From: Enhydrobacter sp.
GTDB taxonomy: Bacteria; Pseudomonadota; Alphaproteobacteria; Reyranellales; Reyranellaceae
Direction: 5' to 3'
DNA: 64,000 nucleotides
Assembly (NCBI GenBank): GCA_026126105.1
Contig: JAHCJV010000017.1
Span: 17,154 to 81,153, forward strand
Positions 8,619 to 16,518 of the stretch are shown here, piece after piece. Every line of letters starts with the position of its first letter. Within the stretch, counting starts at the first letter, position 1. The translations under genes were made by a program, and so were the position numbers. The notes beneath the pieces were generated by a model. That model was given only the letters and a program-made list of their open reading frames with translations, had not been told where the DNA came from and searched no databases.

Positions 8619-9205
8619 GGCTGCTCTCCGATGGCGCGAAGATCCTGTGCGTTGTGTTCCTCGCCATTCTGGCGTGTGCGACGAGCGCAGCGGCGCAAAC
8701 CGTCCAGCACTCGTGCCCGCCGCCCGGTACGATCTATACCTTCACCGACTCCAGCAGCATCCAGGCACTTCCTGGCGCGGCAGCTCCGTTCTGTCGCTTC
8801 GCAAACGTCAATGGTGGCCAGCAGGTCGACCTGTTCCTCGGCGCCTTCAGCGCTGCCTCACCGATCGTTCAAGCCAATATCGACGTCCTGACGACCTTGT
8901 TGCCGTTGCAAGTGGGCAAGTCGGTGCATCTCACGAGGGCCGGTCCGGCCGACAAGGGCTGGCAGGCTGTTGTCGCGGTCGAGAAGTACGAGAGCGTGGA
9001 GATACCGATCGGCCGGCTGAACTGCTACGTCCTGCTCTGGACCGAGCCCAGTGGACAGGGCCGCTGGGAGCGCCGCTGGTGGTATTGCCCGTCGCTGGAA
9101 TACGCGGCCAAGTACAGCGCCAAGTTCGAGGTCGTGAGCCCCGGCGGACGGATCCTTACTTCGTCGCCGACGAGCTGGGAGTTGGCGGGCGTCCGCGTTC
9201 CCTGA
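8615..9205 (+). CDS. Exported protein of unknown function
   Basis: A 196-residue protein beginning with a clear signal peptide (ILCVVFLAILACATSAAAQT, cleavage probably after AAA). The mature part has several cysteines and aromatic-rich segments (RWERRWWYCPSLEYAAKY) but no domain I recognise. The ATG at 8615 overlaps the TGA of the lipoprotein gene, so the two are probably translated together and may act together in the envelope. Its stop shares a TGATCA palindrome with the stop of the convergent fusion gene. Confidence 0.7.
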   Translation: MRLLSDGAKILCVVFLAILACATSAAAQTVQHSCPPPGTIYTFTDSSSIQALPGAAAPFCRFANVNGGQQVDLFLGAFSAASPIVQANIDVLTTLLPLQVGKSVHLTRAGPADKGWQAVVAVEKYESVEIPIGRLNCYVLLWTEPSGQGRWERRWWYCPSLEYAAKYSAKFEVVSPGGRILTSSPTSWELAGVRVP

Positions 9206-9208
9206 TCA
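9203..9208. other. TGATCA palindrome serving as stop codons on both strands
   Basis: TGA at 9203-9205 ends the plus-strand exported protein and the complement of TCA at 9206-9208 ends the minus-strand fusion gene. There is therefore no space between the two genes for a conventional terminator. Confidence 0.85.
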
Positions 9209-10402
9209 GCGCGTGCGAACACGCTCCTGCAGAAAATGGAGCAGGTTTCCCCCTTCGAACTTGTAGCCCGGCACACCGGCGGCGATCGCCGCTTCCACAT
9301 CTGACTCGCGATCGCCCACGACGAACGACCGCGCTGGGTCGGTCGTCCACTCCCGCTGGAGCTTCAGGATCATACCGGGCTGCGGCTTTCGGAGCTCCGA
9401 CTCCACGCTGTAGCATTCGACGACGCCTTGAGGGTGAAACGGACAGTGTTCGAATGAATCGATGTGCGCGCCGTGCTTCTGCATCTCCTGTTGCATCCAC
9501 GTATGCAGGTCGTGCACGTGCTGCTCCTCGTAATAACCGTGCGCCACGCCGCCCTGGTTCGTAATGACGAAGCAGTAGAATCCAGCGTCGTTCAGCCACC
9601 GCACGGCTTCGATCGCCCCGTCCATCCAGACGATCTGCTCGGGCCGATGCACATAGCCGTCATCGCGATTGAGGATGCCGTCACGGTCGAAGAAGGCGGC
9701 AGGCCGGTGCATGCAGGATGGCAGCAACTCCTGCCCGCGCGCGAAGTCGTCGGGAACGCCTATGTCGATGAACGAGCCCTGCGCGGTGGTGCCGAGGAGC
9801 CTACCGGCCTCGGCCAGCGCCGGGAGGATCTCCCGCTCGAGCGAGCAGGGGATCGCCTTGATTCGTTCAAGCACGCTGCGGCGGACGAGATAGATGCCCG
9901 CATTGATTGGCAGGTCGCTGCTTCCCTCGGCTTGGAAGCCGCAGACCTGGCCGCCCTTCAGCCGGACACGGCCATACCGGCTGCCGGCGACGCCCGTGGC
10001 AAGCGCAGCATGAACTGTCCAGCCCGGTTGATCGAGGGCGGTAGCCAGCGACAACCAGTTAAAATCAAAGAAGGAATCGCCATTTAGGAGGAAGAACGTC
10101 TCGTCGAGTCGGTCTGCCGCATTGAGCAAGGCGCCCGCCGTACCCGCCGGCGTTGCCTCTGCCACGACTTCCACGGCGAGTTGCCCAAATTTCTTGCCGG
10201 CGTAAAGATTTTCGATTTCGCGCGACCTGTAACCGGTCAGCAGCGTCAGTCTCCGTAGACCGAAGCGGCGGGCTTCATGCACCAGGTAGTCGAGAAACGG
10301 CCTGCCGCCGACCGCCAAGGCCGGCTTGGGAGTCTCTTGCGTAAGCGTTCCGAGGCGGGTGCCGCGCCCGCCGACCAGACATACAGCTTGTGTGACAACC
10401 AT
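9206..10402 (-). CDS. Fusion: sugar-1-phosphate nucleotidyltransferase (HddC-like) + HAD phosphatase (GmhB-like)
   Basis: A 398-residue two-domain protein. Residues 1-228 are a nucleotidyltransferase: LVGGRGTRLGTLTQETPKPA is the NTP-binding loop and LLNGDSFFDFN carries the metal-binding Asp. Residues 232-398 are a HAD-IIIA phosphatase: FFDRDGILNRDDGYVHRPE with nucleophile Asp239 and acid/base Asp241, VITNQGG, and VVGDRESDVEAA. HddC-type enzymes make GDP-heptose and GmhB removes the 7-phosphate of heptose 1,7-bisphosphate, so one chain could do two consecutive steps after the HddA-like kinase. The GmhB zinc loop is altered: in CPFHPQGVVE and the segment before RKPQPGM most of the usual Cys/His ligands are missing. 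The start at 10402 is where homology begins. Confidence 0.85.
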   Translation of the reverse strand: MVVTQAVCLVGGRGTRLGTLTQETPKPALAVGGRPFLDYLVHEARRFGLRRLTLLTGYRSREIENLYAGKKFGQLAVEVVAEATPAGTAGALLNAADRLDETFFLLNGDSFFDFNWLSLATALDQPGWTVHAALATGVAGSRYGRVRLKGGQVCGFQAEGSSDLPINAGIYLVRRSVLERIKAIPCSLEREILPALAEAGRLLGTTAQGSFIDIGVPDDFARGQELLPSCMHRPAAFFDRDGILNRDDGYVHRPEQIVWMDGAIEAVRWLNDAGFYCFVITNQGGVAHGYYEEQHVHDLHTWMQQEMQKHGAHIDSFEHCPFHPQGVVECYSVESELRKPQPGMILKLQREWTTDPARSFVVGDRESDVEAAIAAGVPGYKFEGGNLLHFLQERVRTR

Positions 10403-10510
10403 CTTGGACCCGATATATACAGTGGGACGGAGTGAGCGCCATATGCTTGCCGCCTTGACGCTTGAAGGCAGGTGGTTTAGCCGGTCACGCCGCGCCAGCC
10501 CGAGGACTTT

Positions 10511-11611
10511 TTGAGCAAGCCAAGTTTTCTGAGATCTGCCCTGGAGGGCGCCAGCGGCCTTTGGCAGAAGCGGGTGCGCCACCCGGGATTTCCCGACGTC
10601 GATGCTGCTGACCCGGAGCGCCGGGGACAGGCTCTGTATCGTCGCGGCCGTTATCGCATGCGTGCTGGGGAGATCGAAGCTGCCCTGGAGGATTTCGAGC
10701 GTGCCATCGAGCTACTGCCTGATTTTGCCGAAGCCATTGCATCGCATGCTGAATGCCTCGACATGCTCGGCCGCAGCGGCCCGGCAAAGCCGGAGTATGA
10801 GAAGGCACGGCAACTCTGGGCGGAGGACCGGGGCGGGACGCCGGACCGATCCTACGTGTTTCGTCAGCAGGGAAGGCTGACGTTCGAGGTCGAGTCTTAC
10901 GAGCTGGCTCTGAAGCGTATCAAGACCGGCTCCTTTCCGCTCTCGGCAAGCGGCAATGCCCTGCTCGCGCGAGGCAAACCGGAGGAAGCGTTGCGCTTCT
11001 ACGAGCAGGGGCTAAAGGTCAAGGAGAAGGACCCCGCCATACTGGCGCTCAAAGGCGAGGCGCTGTCGATGCTCGGGCGCTACCGACAGGCGGTCGATGC
11101 CTTCAACGCGTCGCTCAACGGCAATCCGCGGGCGCCCGAGACGCTGAGCGGCCGGGCTATAGCCTTCGCCGCGATGGGCCGGCTGGACAAGGCCAACGAC
11201 GACTGGCGTAGGCAGTTTTCCCTGCTGCCCGAGACGCAATCGGCGGCGCGTGCATGCGTGGCTCTGCGCCTGGCCGACTATGAGGCGGCACTGCCGGAAC
11301 TCGAGCGCGCGATAGAAAAATCGCCGGACGATCCTTATTGGCGGCTGTACCGACTGACCGCGTTGAAGCGCCTACGCCGGCCTCTGGGAGCGGCACTGCC
11401 GCCGCGCGGAGTCGCTGCATGGCCTCGTCCGTTGTTCGATCTGTTGGCCGGTCTGTCGGCGGCGGGTGATGTCCTCGCGGCGGCGACAACCGAGGGCCGC
11501 CGGGCGGAGGTCCTTTTCCAGATGGAGCGCTTCAGGGAAGTCGCCGAGCGGGCCCCGCCCGCCATGATCGAGTATGCCGCGGCGCGCAACGAGCTTTCTC
11601 AGCGCCGATAG
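10511..11611 (+). CDS. Tetratricopeptide-repeat protein
   Basis: A 366-residue protein made of TPR helices. Recognisable units include ALYRRGRYRMRAGEIEAALE, DFERAIELLPDFAEA, YEQGLKVKEKDPAILALKGE and AMGRLDKANDDWRR. No signal peptide or membrane segment is seen. The start is a TTG at 10511 preceded by CGAGGA. It is divergent from the HddC-GmhB fusion and 16 bases upstream of the glycosyltransferase-like gene, so it probably belongs to the export operon. TPR proteins in such loci often organise synthesis complexes; no enzymatic role is visible. Confidence 0.75.
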   Translation: MSKPSFLRSALEGASGLWQKRVRHPGFPDVDAADPERRGQALYRRGRYRMRAGEIEAALEDFERAIELLPDFAEAIASHAECLDMLGRSGPAKPEYEKARQLWAEDRGGTPDRSYVFRQQGRLTFEVESYELALKRIKTGSFPLSASGNALLARGKPEEALRFYEQGLKVKEKDPAILALKGEALSMLGRYRQAVDAFNASLNGNPRAPETLSGRAIAFAAMGRLDKANDDWRRQFSLLPETQSAARACVALRLADYEAALPELERAIEKSPDDPYWRLYRLTALKRLRRPLGAALPPRGVAAWPRPLFDLLAGLSAAGDVLAAATTEGRRAEVLFQMERFREVAERAPPAMIEYAAARNELSQRR

Positions 11612-11627
11612 GAGTCCCGAGGAACCG

Positions 11628-13202
11628 ATGTTCTCCGTCATCATCTACGGCCGCAACGATAGTCACGGCTACAACCTTCACAAGCGTGCGGCGATCAGCT
11701 TCAACGCGCTGGCCGAGGTCATGTCCGATTCCCACGACGAGATCTTGTTCGTCGACTACAACACTCCGGACGATCACCCGACCTTTCCGGAGGCGATCCA
11801 CGATACGCTGACCGAAAAGGCCAAGAAGCACATGCGCATTTTGCGGGTGCGGCCCGAGCAGCACGCCCACCTGAAATCGAAGACGCATCTCGTCGCGCTC
11901 GAATCGCAGTCCCGCAACGTGGCGCTGCGGCGTTCCAATCCGAAGAACCGCTGGATACTCTACACCAACACCGACATGCTGCTGCTCTCGCGCAATGAGG
12001 GTGAGTCGCTCAGCGACATTCTGGGTGCTCTGCCTGACGGCTTCTACCAGGTCCCGCGCTTCGAGATTCCCGAGATGCTGTGGGAGGCGGCCTTCGACCG
12101 CAAAGATCCTGCGGGCAACCTGGCGAAGTTGCGCGACTGGTCGATGCGGTTTCACCTGAACCAGGTCGTGCACAATTTCATGCCGATGAAATACGACGCG
12201 CTCGGCGACTTCCAGGCAGTGCTGCGCGACGACATGTTCGCGATTCATGGCTTCGACGAATCGATGATCCTGGGCTGGCATTGCGATTCGAACCTGGCGG
12301 CGCGGTTGGCGCTCTATCGCGGCCGGGTCGACACCCTGATGGACAAGGCGTTCGGCTATCATTGCGATCACACCCGAGTCGCGGCGGCCAACAACAAGGG
12401 CCGCAAGACGACGATGAACAGCCACGACAAGTACATCTGGAACGTCTCGTCGCCCTACATTCCCGAACAGGCCGACAGCTGGGGCTGGCCCGACGTCGAG
12501 ATCGAGGAGGTCCGGCTCGACCGCGACACTTCATACGAGCGCTATACCGCCGGCCTTTCCAAGTCGATCGAGCCGGCCACGGTGCCGTTCACGAGCACGA
12601 GCTGCGAGTGGCACCTGTTCGACGACCTGACCTACGACCTCAGCCACACCCTGCCATTCGTCTGCGATCAGATGCTGACTTATCCTCGGTCGACCGCGGT
12701 GATGGTGGTGGGCTCGCGCGCTGAGTTCGTCTCCCGATTCGCCACCGCGTGGCGAGGAATGGGGCTGACCGGCCCGGTCCTCGTCCCGCGGGAATGCCAT
12801 CTCGATCTCGATCACCCGGCAATCGAGACCGGGCGGTTCGCCGACCTTCTGCGCCGGACCGACCTGTTCCTGTTCGAATTTGGCCTCACTACCCAGAAGG
12901 ACGGCGATCCGGTCAGGACCGGTCGCGAGGCGTCCCCGACCGACCGGAAGCAACTCAAGATCGTCGAGCGCCTGTTCCGGCAGGCAGCGTCGACCGAGTC
13001 GGCGACGCGTCCCGCCGGCCGCCGCACGCCGCGCCGCTTCGTCGGTGTGAACGTGATCTACAATAAGTACTGGCCGATCTTCACCGACTACGTCGGAGCC
13101 AATATCAATCCTTTCTGCAGCCAGGTGCTGGCTGGCTTCCCTCTAGAGGTGCCGGTCACCATGAAGGAAAAGATCCTGAAGTTCCGCAAGCGGACAGGCT
13201 GA
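11628..13202 (+). CDS. Glycosyltransferase-like protein of the polysaccharide locus
   Basis: A 524-residue cytosolic protein. The N-terminal half looks like a GT-A fold: it opens FSVIIYGRNDSHGYN, continues with EILFVDYNTPDDHP, and has RNVALRRSNPKNRWILYTNT followed by DML, where TNTD occupies the DXD-like metal site. FDESMILGWHCDSNLAARL resembles the acceptor-site region. The C-terminal 200 residues are unassigned. The opening resembles the YGRKD opening of the decayed gene at 3693-4703. It lies directly upstream of the ABC exporter (5 bases). I infer sugar transfer during polymer assembly; donor and acceptor are unknown. Confidence 0.65.
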   Translation: MFSVIIYGRNDSHGYNLHKRAAISFNALAEVMSDSHDEILFVDYNTPDDHPTFPEAIHDTLTEKAKKHMRILRVRPEQHAHLKSKTHLVALESQSRNVALRRSNPKNRWILYTNTDMLLLSRNEGESLSDILGALPDGFYQVPRFEIPEMLWEAAFDRKDPAGNLAKLRDWSMRFHLNQVVHNFMPMKYDALGDFQAVLRDDMFAIHGFDESMILGWHCDSNLAARLALYRGRVDTLMDKAFGYHCDHTRVAAANNKGRKTTMNSHDKYIWNVSSPYIPEQADSWGWPDVEIEEVRLDRDTSYERYTAGLSKSIEPATVPFTSTSCEWHLFDDLTYDLSHTLPFVCDQMLTYPRSTAVMVVGSRAEFVSRFATAWRGMGLTGPVLVPRECHLDLDHPAIETGRFADLLRRTDLFLFEFGLTTQKDGDPVRTGREASPTDRKQLKIVERLFRQAASTESATRPAGRRTPRRFVGVNVIYNKYWPIFTDYVGANINPFCSQVLAGFPLEVPVTMKEKILKFRKRTG

Positions 13203-13207
13203 CGGAC

Positions 13208-14146
13208 GTGGTGTCGAACCCAGAACCGCGATCAGACCAGCGCGCTGCACGTCATCGTCAGCACGACGAGGAACCGTTGCTGCACATCGTCGACGGGGAA
13301 GTGGTGGTGACCGAGAAGCGGCGAGCGCTGACCCGCTTGCTGCGCTGGTTCGGGGAGCCGATGCGCTCGGCCTGGCATCATCGCGACCTGATCATGGCGA
13401 TCCTGCGGCGCGAGCTGAACGAGCGCTTCAAGGGATCGATGGCCGGCTGGGTCTGGGCGATCGTGGCGCCGTTCCTGGCGCTCGCGACCTACACGATTGC
13501 CTTCAGCGGTGTGGTGAAGCTGCCCAATCAGGTCGAGGCGACGTCACAGTTCGACTATGCCCTGTTCATCTTCGGCGGGCTGATTGCCTACAGCTTCTTT
13601 TCGGAGATGGCGTTCCGCGGCCCGTCGCTGCTGCACGAGTACGCCCACTTTATCAAGCAGACCATGTTTCCCGCCGAGATGCTGCCGATCATCTCCACCC
13701 TGCGAGCGACCGTCTATGTGCTGATAGGGCTCGTGGTGATGCTCGCCGCCCAGATCGCCCTCACCGGTACGATCCATTGGACCCTCATCCTCCTGCCGCT
13801 TTGGCTGGTTCCGTTCCTCGCCTTCCTGATCGGGATGACCTGGTTCCTGTCCGCGTTGGGCGCCTTCACGCGCGACGCCGCCTATCTGATGATGACCCTG
13901 GCGCCGATCCTGATGTTCGCCACGCCGGTATTCTGGAGCATCGACGGCTTCTCGCCGACCGTGCGGCTGCTCATGTACCTCAATCCGCTGACCGGATTCA
14001 TCGAGATCATCCGCCACCTGACTGTGCTCGGAACCTTGCCGCGCCTGCCCGTCGTCGCCTGGACGCTGATGCTATCGCTGGTCAGCTTCTATTTTGGCTT
14101 CTGGTTCTTCCGCCGCCAGCGCGACCGGATCGCCGATGTCATCTAG
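13208..14146 (+). CDS. ABC-2 type polysaccharide exporter, permease subunit (Wzm-like)
   Basis: A 312-residue membrane protein with about six membrane segments after a 60-residue cytosolic N terminus. LIMAILRRELNERFKGSMAG followed by WVWAIVAPFLAL is the typical entry into the first segment of Wzm/KpsM/TagG permeases. Later features are FGGLIAYSFFSEMAF and ILMFATPVFWSIDGF followed by NPLTGFIEIIRHL, also typical of the family. It starts at a GTG five bases after the glycosyltransferase-like gene, and its end overlaps the ATPase gene by 11 bases. Together they should form an inner-membrane exporter for a lipid-linked polysaccharide. The first 50 residues are longer than usual and unassigned. Confidence 0.87.
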   Translation: MVSNPEPRSDQRAARHRQHDEEPLLHIVDGEVVVTEKRRALTRLLRWFGEPMRSAWHHRDLIMAILRRELNERFKGSMAGWVWAIVAPFLALATYTIAFSGVVKLPNQVEATSQFDYALFIFGGLIAYSFFSEMAFRGPSLLHEYAHFIKQTMFPAEMLPIISTLRATVYVLIGLVVMLAAQIALTGTIHWTLILLPLWLVPFLAFLIGMTWFLSALGAFTRDAAYLMMTLAPILMFATPVFWSIDGFSPTVRLLMYLNPLTGFIEIIRHLTVLGTLPRLPVVAWTLMLSLVSFYFGFWFFRRQRDRIADVI

Positions 14147-14906
14147 CGACACCGTCATCCGCGCCCGCAATCTCGGCAAGGCCTATCAGCTCTACGCCAA
14201 CCGGAGCGAGTGGTCCAAGCAGGTGCTGTTCGGCGCATTCCATACCTACTATCGCTCGTTTTGGGCGCTGAAGGACGTCACGTTCGAAGTAAAGCGCGGT
14301 GAAAGCGTTGCCTTGATCGGCCGTAACGGCTGCGGAAAGTCGACTCTTCTGCAGGTGATCTGCGGTATCCTGCGTCCGACCAGGGGCGAACTCTGGGTTA
14401 GGGGCCGGATCGCCCCGGTGCTGGCATTGGGCTCGACCTTCGATCTCGAATCGACAGGTCGCGAGAACGTGATGATCGGCGGCGCGGTGCTGGGCATGAG
14501 GCGTCCGGAGGTGCTCGCGAAGTTCGACTCGATCGTCGATTTCGCCGGCGTCGGCGAGTTCATCGACCAGCCGATCAAACACTATTCGACCGGCATGCGC
14601 GCGAGGCTCGCCTTCGCGCTGTGCGCGCACCTCGAGGCCGACATCCTGATCGTCGATGAGGCGCTGGCGGTGGGGGATGCCGCCTTCCAGCGCAAATGCA
14701 TGGACTGGATCGAGGGTTTCCGGGAGCACGGCACGCTGCTTTTTGTAAGCCACGCCAAGGCGGACGTCATGCGGCTCTGCCGTCGTGCCATCTGGATCGA
14801 CGATGGCCGCATTCGCGAGGACGGGAAGCCGGTCGAGGTCGTGCGCTCCTACGCGCGCGCGATGGAGACCGAGCCCGACGACATGAAGCGCTTCACCGCG
14901 GTCTGA
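14136..14906 (+). CDS. ABC-type polysaccharide exporter, ATP-binding subunit (Wzt-like, short form)
   Basis: A 256-residue ATPase: Walker A in ALIGRNGCGKSTLLQ, signature HYSTGMRARLAFA, Walker B ADILIVDEALAVGD, and the LFVSHAKADV switch His. NRSEWSKQVLFGAFHTYYRS before the core is usual in Wzt/TagH proteins. It lacks the C-terminal carbohydrate-binding domain of O-antigen Wzt proteins such as E. coli O9a, so export probably does not depend on recognition of a capped polymer end. The ATG at 14136 lies inside the permease gene. Confidence 0.88.
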   Translation: MSSSDTVIRARNLGKAYQLYANRSEWSKQVLFGAFHTYYRSFWALKDVTFEVKRGESVALIGRNGCGKSTLLQVICGILRPTRGELWVRGRIAPVLALGSTFDLESTGRENVMIGGAVLGMRRPEVLAKFDSIVDFAGVGEFIDQPIKHYSTGMRARLAFALCAHLEADILIVDEALAVGDAAFQRKCMDWIEGFREHGTLLFVSHAKADVMRLCRRAIWIDDGRIREDGKPVEVVRSYARAMETEPDDMKRFTAV

Positions 14907-15003
14907 TTCCCGCCGCACGGCAAGGCCCTTGGTTGCGGCAAGGCAACTCGCAGGGGGTGATCTGCATTGAATCTGCGGAACAGCTCACATGCAGGAGTGA
15001 CTG

Positions 15004-15186
15004 ATGGCAGATGCGAAACGTCCCGCCGACACGCGGAAGGACGACACTGGCAACCATCCTAGGTGGAATCGGAAGCAGGGCACGCCAGTAGACGAGAATA
15101 CTGCCAGAAAGGTCGAGCGCGCCTCCGGCCGCTACAGCGCGTCAGAGCAAAGCGAAGAGAAAATGAAAGACCGGGAACCGGGGTGA
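15004..15186 (+). CDS. Small hydrophilic protein of unknown function (60 aa)
   Basis: A 60-residue, highly charged and probably disordered protein (MADAKRPADTRKDDTGNH at its start). The ATG at 15004 follows CAGGAG at good spacing, and its TGA overlaps the ATG of the LLM oxidoreductase, which suggests genuine translation and coupling. No motif is recognised. It could also be only a short leader ORF. Confidence 0.5.
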   Translation: MADAKRPADTRKDDTGNHPRWNRKQGTPVDENTARKVERASGRYSASEQSEEKMKDREPG

Positions 15187-16154
15187 TGGTCAAGATCGGC
15201 TACAAGCTGATGTCGGAAGAGCACGGACCGGCCGAACTGGTTTGCAATGCCAAGCGGGCCGAAGAAGCGGGCTTCGATTTCGCCGCGATATCCGATCACT
15301 TTTTTCCATGGCTCGCGGAGCAGGGGCATGCGCCGTTTGCATGGTCCGTCCTCGGCGCGATTGCGCACGGGACGCGGCGGATGGGATTGATGACGGCGGT
15401 CACGTGTCCGATCATGCGCTATCATCCGGCGATCATCGCGCAGGCGGCGGCAACCATGGGCGTGCTGTCAGGTGACCGCTTCACTCTGGCCTTGGGAGCC
15501 GGCGAACGTCTCAACGAGCACGTGGTTGGGGCGGGCTGGCCCGGGGTAGCGGAGCGCCATGAACGCCTCGAGGAGGCTGTCGACATCATTCAGGGCCTGC
15601 TCACGGGCAAGATGACCAACTTTCGTGGCGAGCATTTTCGTCTCGACCATGCCAAGCTCTTCGACAGGCCGAGGCGGAAGCCGGAGGTAGTCTTGGCGGC
15701 CGGGGGACCCGATGCGGCCAAGCTCGCCGCTGACAAGGCCGACGGCCTGATCGTCACGGAGGCCAAGAAGGAGTTGGTCGGGGCCTATGACTCCGCCGGC
15801 GGCAGCGGACCGCGCTATGCCGAGATCGCCTTGTGCTGCGCGCCCACAGAAGCGGAGGGCCGTAAGACAGCGCACCGCTATTTCCGCTGGTCGCTGTCGG
15901 GCTGGCCCGTGCTGGCAGAACTGCCAACAGAAGAGGCGTTTGCCGCCGCGTCCGAGCAGGTATCCGTCGACGCCGTGGGCAAGGCAGTGAGCTGTGGCCC
16001 TGCACCGGAGCACCATCTGGAAGCGATCGAGAAGTACACTGCCGTTGGGTGCGACCACATCATCCTGAACCAGATCGGGCCGGACCAGGACTACTTCTTT
16101 GAGTTGGCCGAAATGAAGATCCTGCCCGCGCTACGTGGGAAGAAAGCCGCCTGA
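15186..16154 (+). CDS. F420-type LLM-class oxidoreductase (TIGR03557-like)
   Basis: A 322-residue luciferase-like (LLM) TIM-barrel protein. Features are KIGYKLMSEEHGPAELV, AEEAGFDFAAISDHFFPW, GLMTAVTCPIMRYHPAIIAQ and LALGAGERLNEHVVGAGWP, close to the F420-dependent glucose-6-phosphate-dehydrogenase-like group. The family uses coenzyme F420, or in some members FMN, for hydride transfer. No F420 synthesis gene is present in the window. It is translationally coupled to the 60-residue ORF and otherwise monocistronic. The substrate is unknown. Confidence 0.85.
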   Translation: MVKIGYKLMSEEHGPAELVCNAKRAEEAGFDFAAISDHFFPWLAEQGHAPFAWSVLGAIAHGTRRMGLMTAVTCPIMRYHPAIIAQAAATMGVLSGDRFTLALGAGERLNEHVVGAGWPGVAERHERLEEAVDIIQGLLTGKMTNFRGEHFRLDHAKLFDRPRRKPEVVLAAGGPDAAKLAADKADGLIVTEAKKELVGAYDSAGGSGPRYAEIALCCAPTEAEGRKTAHRYFRWSLSGWPVLAELPTEEAFAAASEQVSVDAVGKAVSCGPAPEHHLEAIEKYTAVGCDHIILNQIGPDQDYFFELAEMKILPALRGKKAA

Positions 16155-16247
16155 CATTCCTGCGGCCACCGAGACTGCCAATCCTTGACAGCCCGGCCCG
16201 AAGGACCCAATTGGATCGCTCGGTGTGGGGCTTGCCATGTTGGGTTC

Positions 16248-16511
16248 ATGTCTCGGACGTTAAAGGGTTTGGCGCTGGCTTTCGTCATGCTGCTCGGTGC
16301 GCTGGCGCTTACCGGACTGCTGGCTACCAGCCTGCAGCAGCGCGCAAATGAGAGTCGTTCCACTCCGGGCAGCTATTCGCCCAGCGAAGGAGCGACCGTC
16401 GACCAGTGGGGATGGCCCGTCGACGGACTTGAGAAGAATTCCCCGAACGCGGCGAACACAGGACGCTCTAGGAGCCGCTCGTTGTCCGCCCCCGGCGGTC
16501 TCGACGCTTGA
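16248..16511 (+). CDS. Possible small membrane-anchored protein (87 aa)
   Basis: A candidate 87-residue ORF with one N-terminal hydrophobic segment (GLALAFVMLLGALALTGLL) and a Ser/Pro/Gly-rich hydrophilic tail. No homologue is recognised and there is no strong ribosome-binding site. It ends 7 bases before the convergent nucleotide-sugar dehydrogenase gene. The pattern fits a real small exported protein, but this is weak evidence. Confidence 0.4.
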   Translation: MSRTLKGLALAFVMLLGALALTGLLATSLQQRANESRSTPGSYSPSEGATVDQWGWPVDGLEKNSPNAANTGRSRSRSLSAPGGLDA

Positions 16512-16518
16512 ACGGAGC

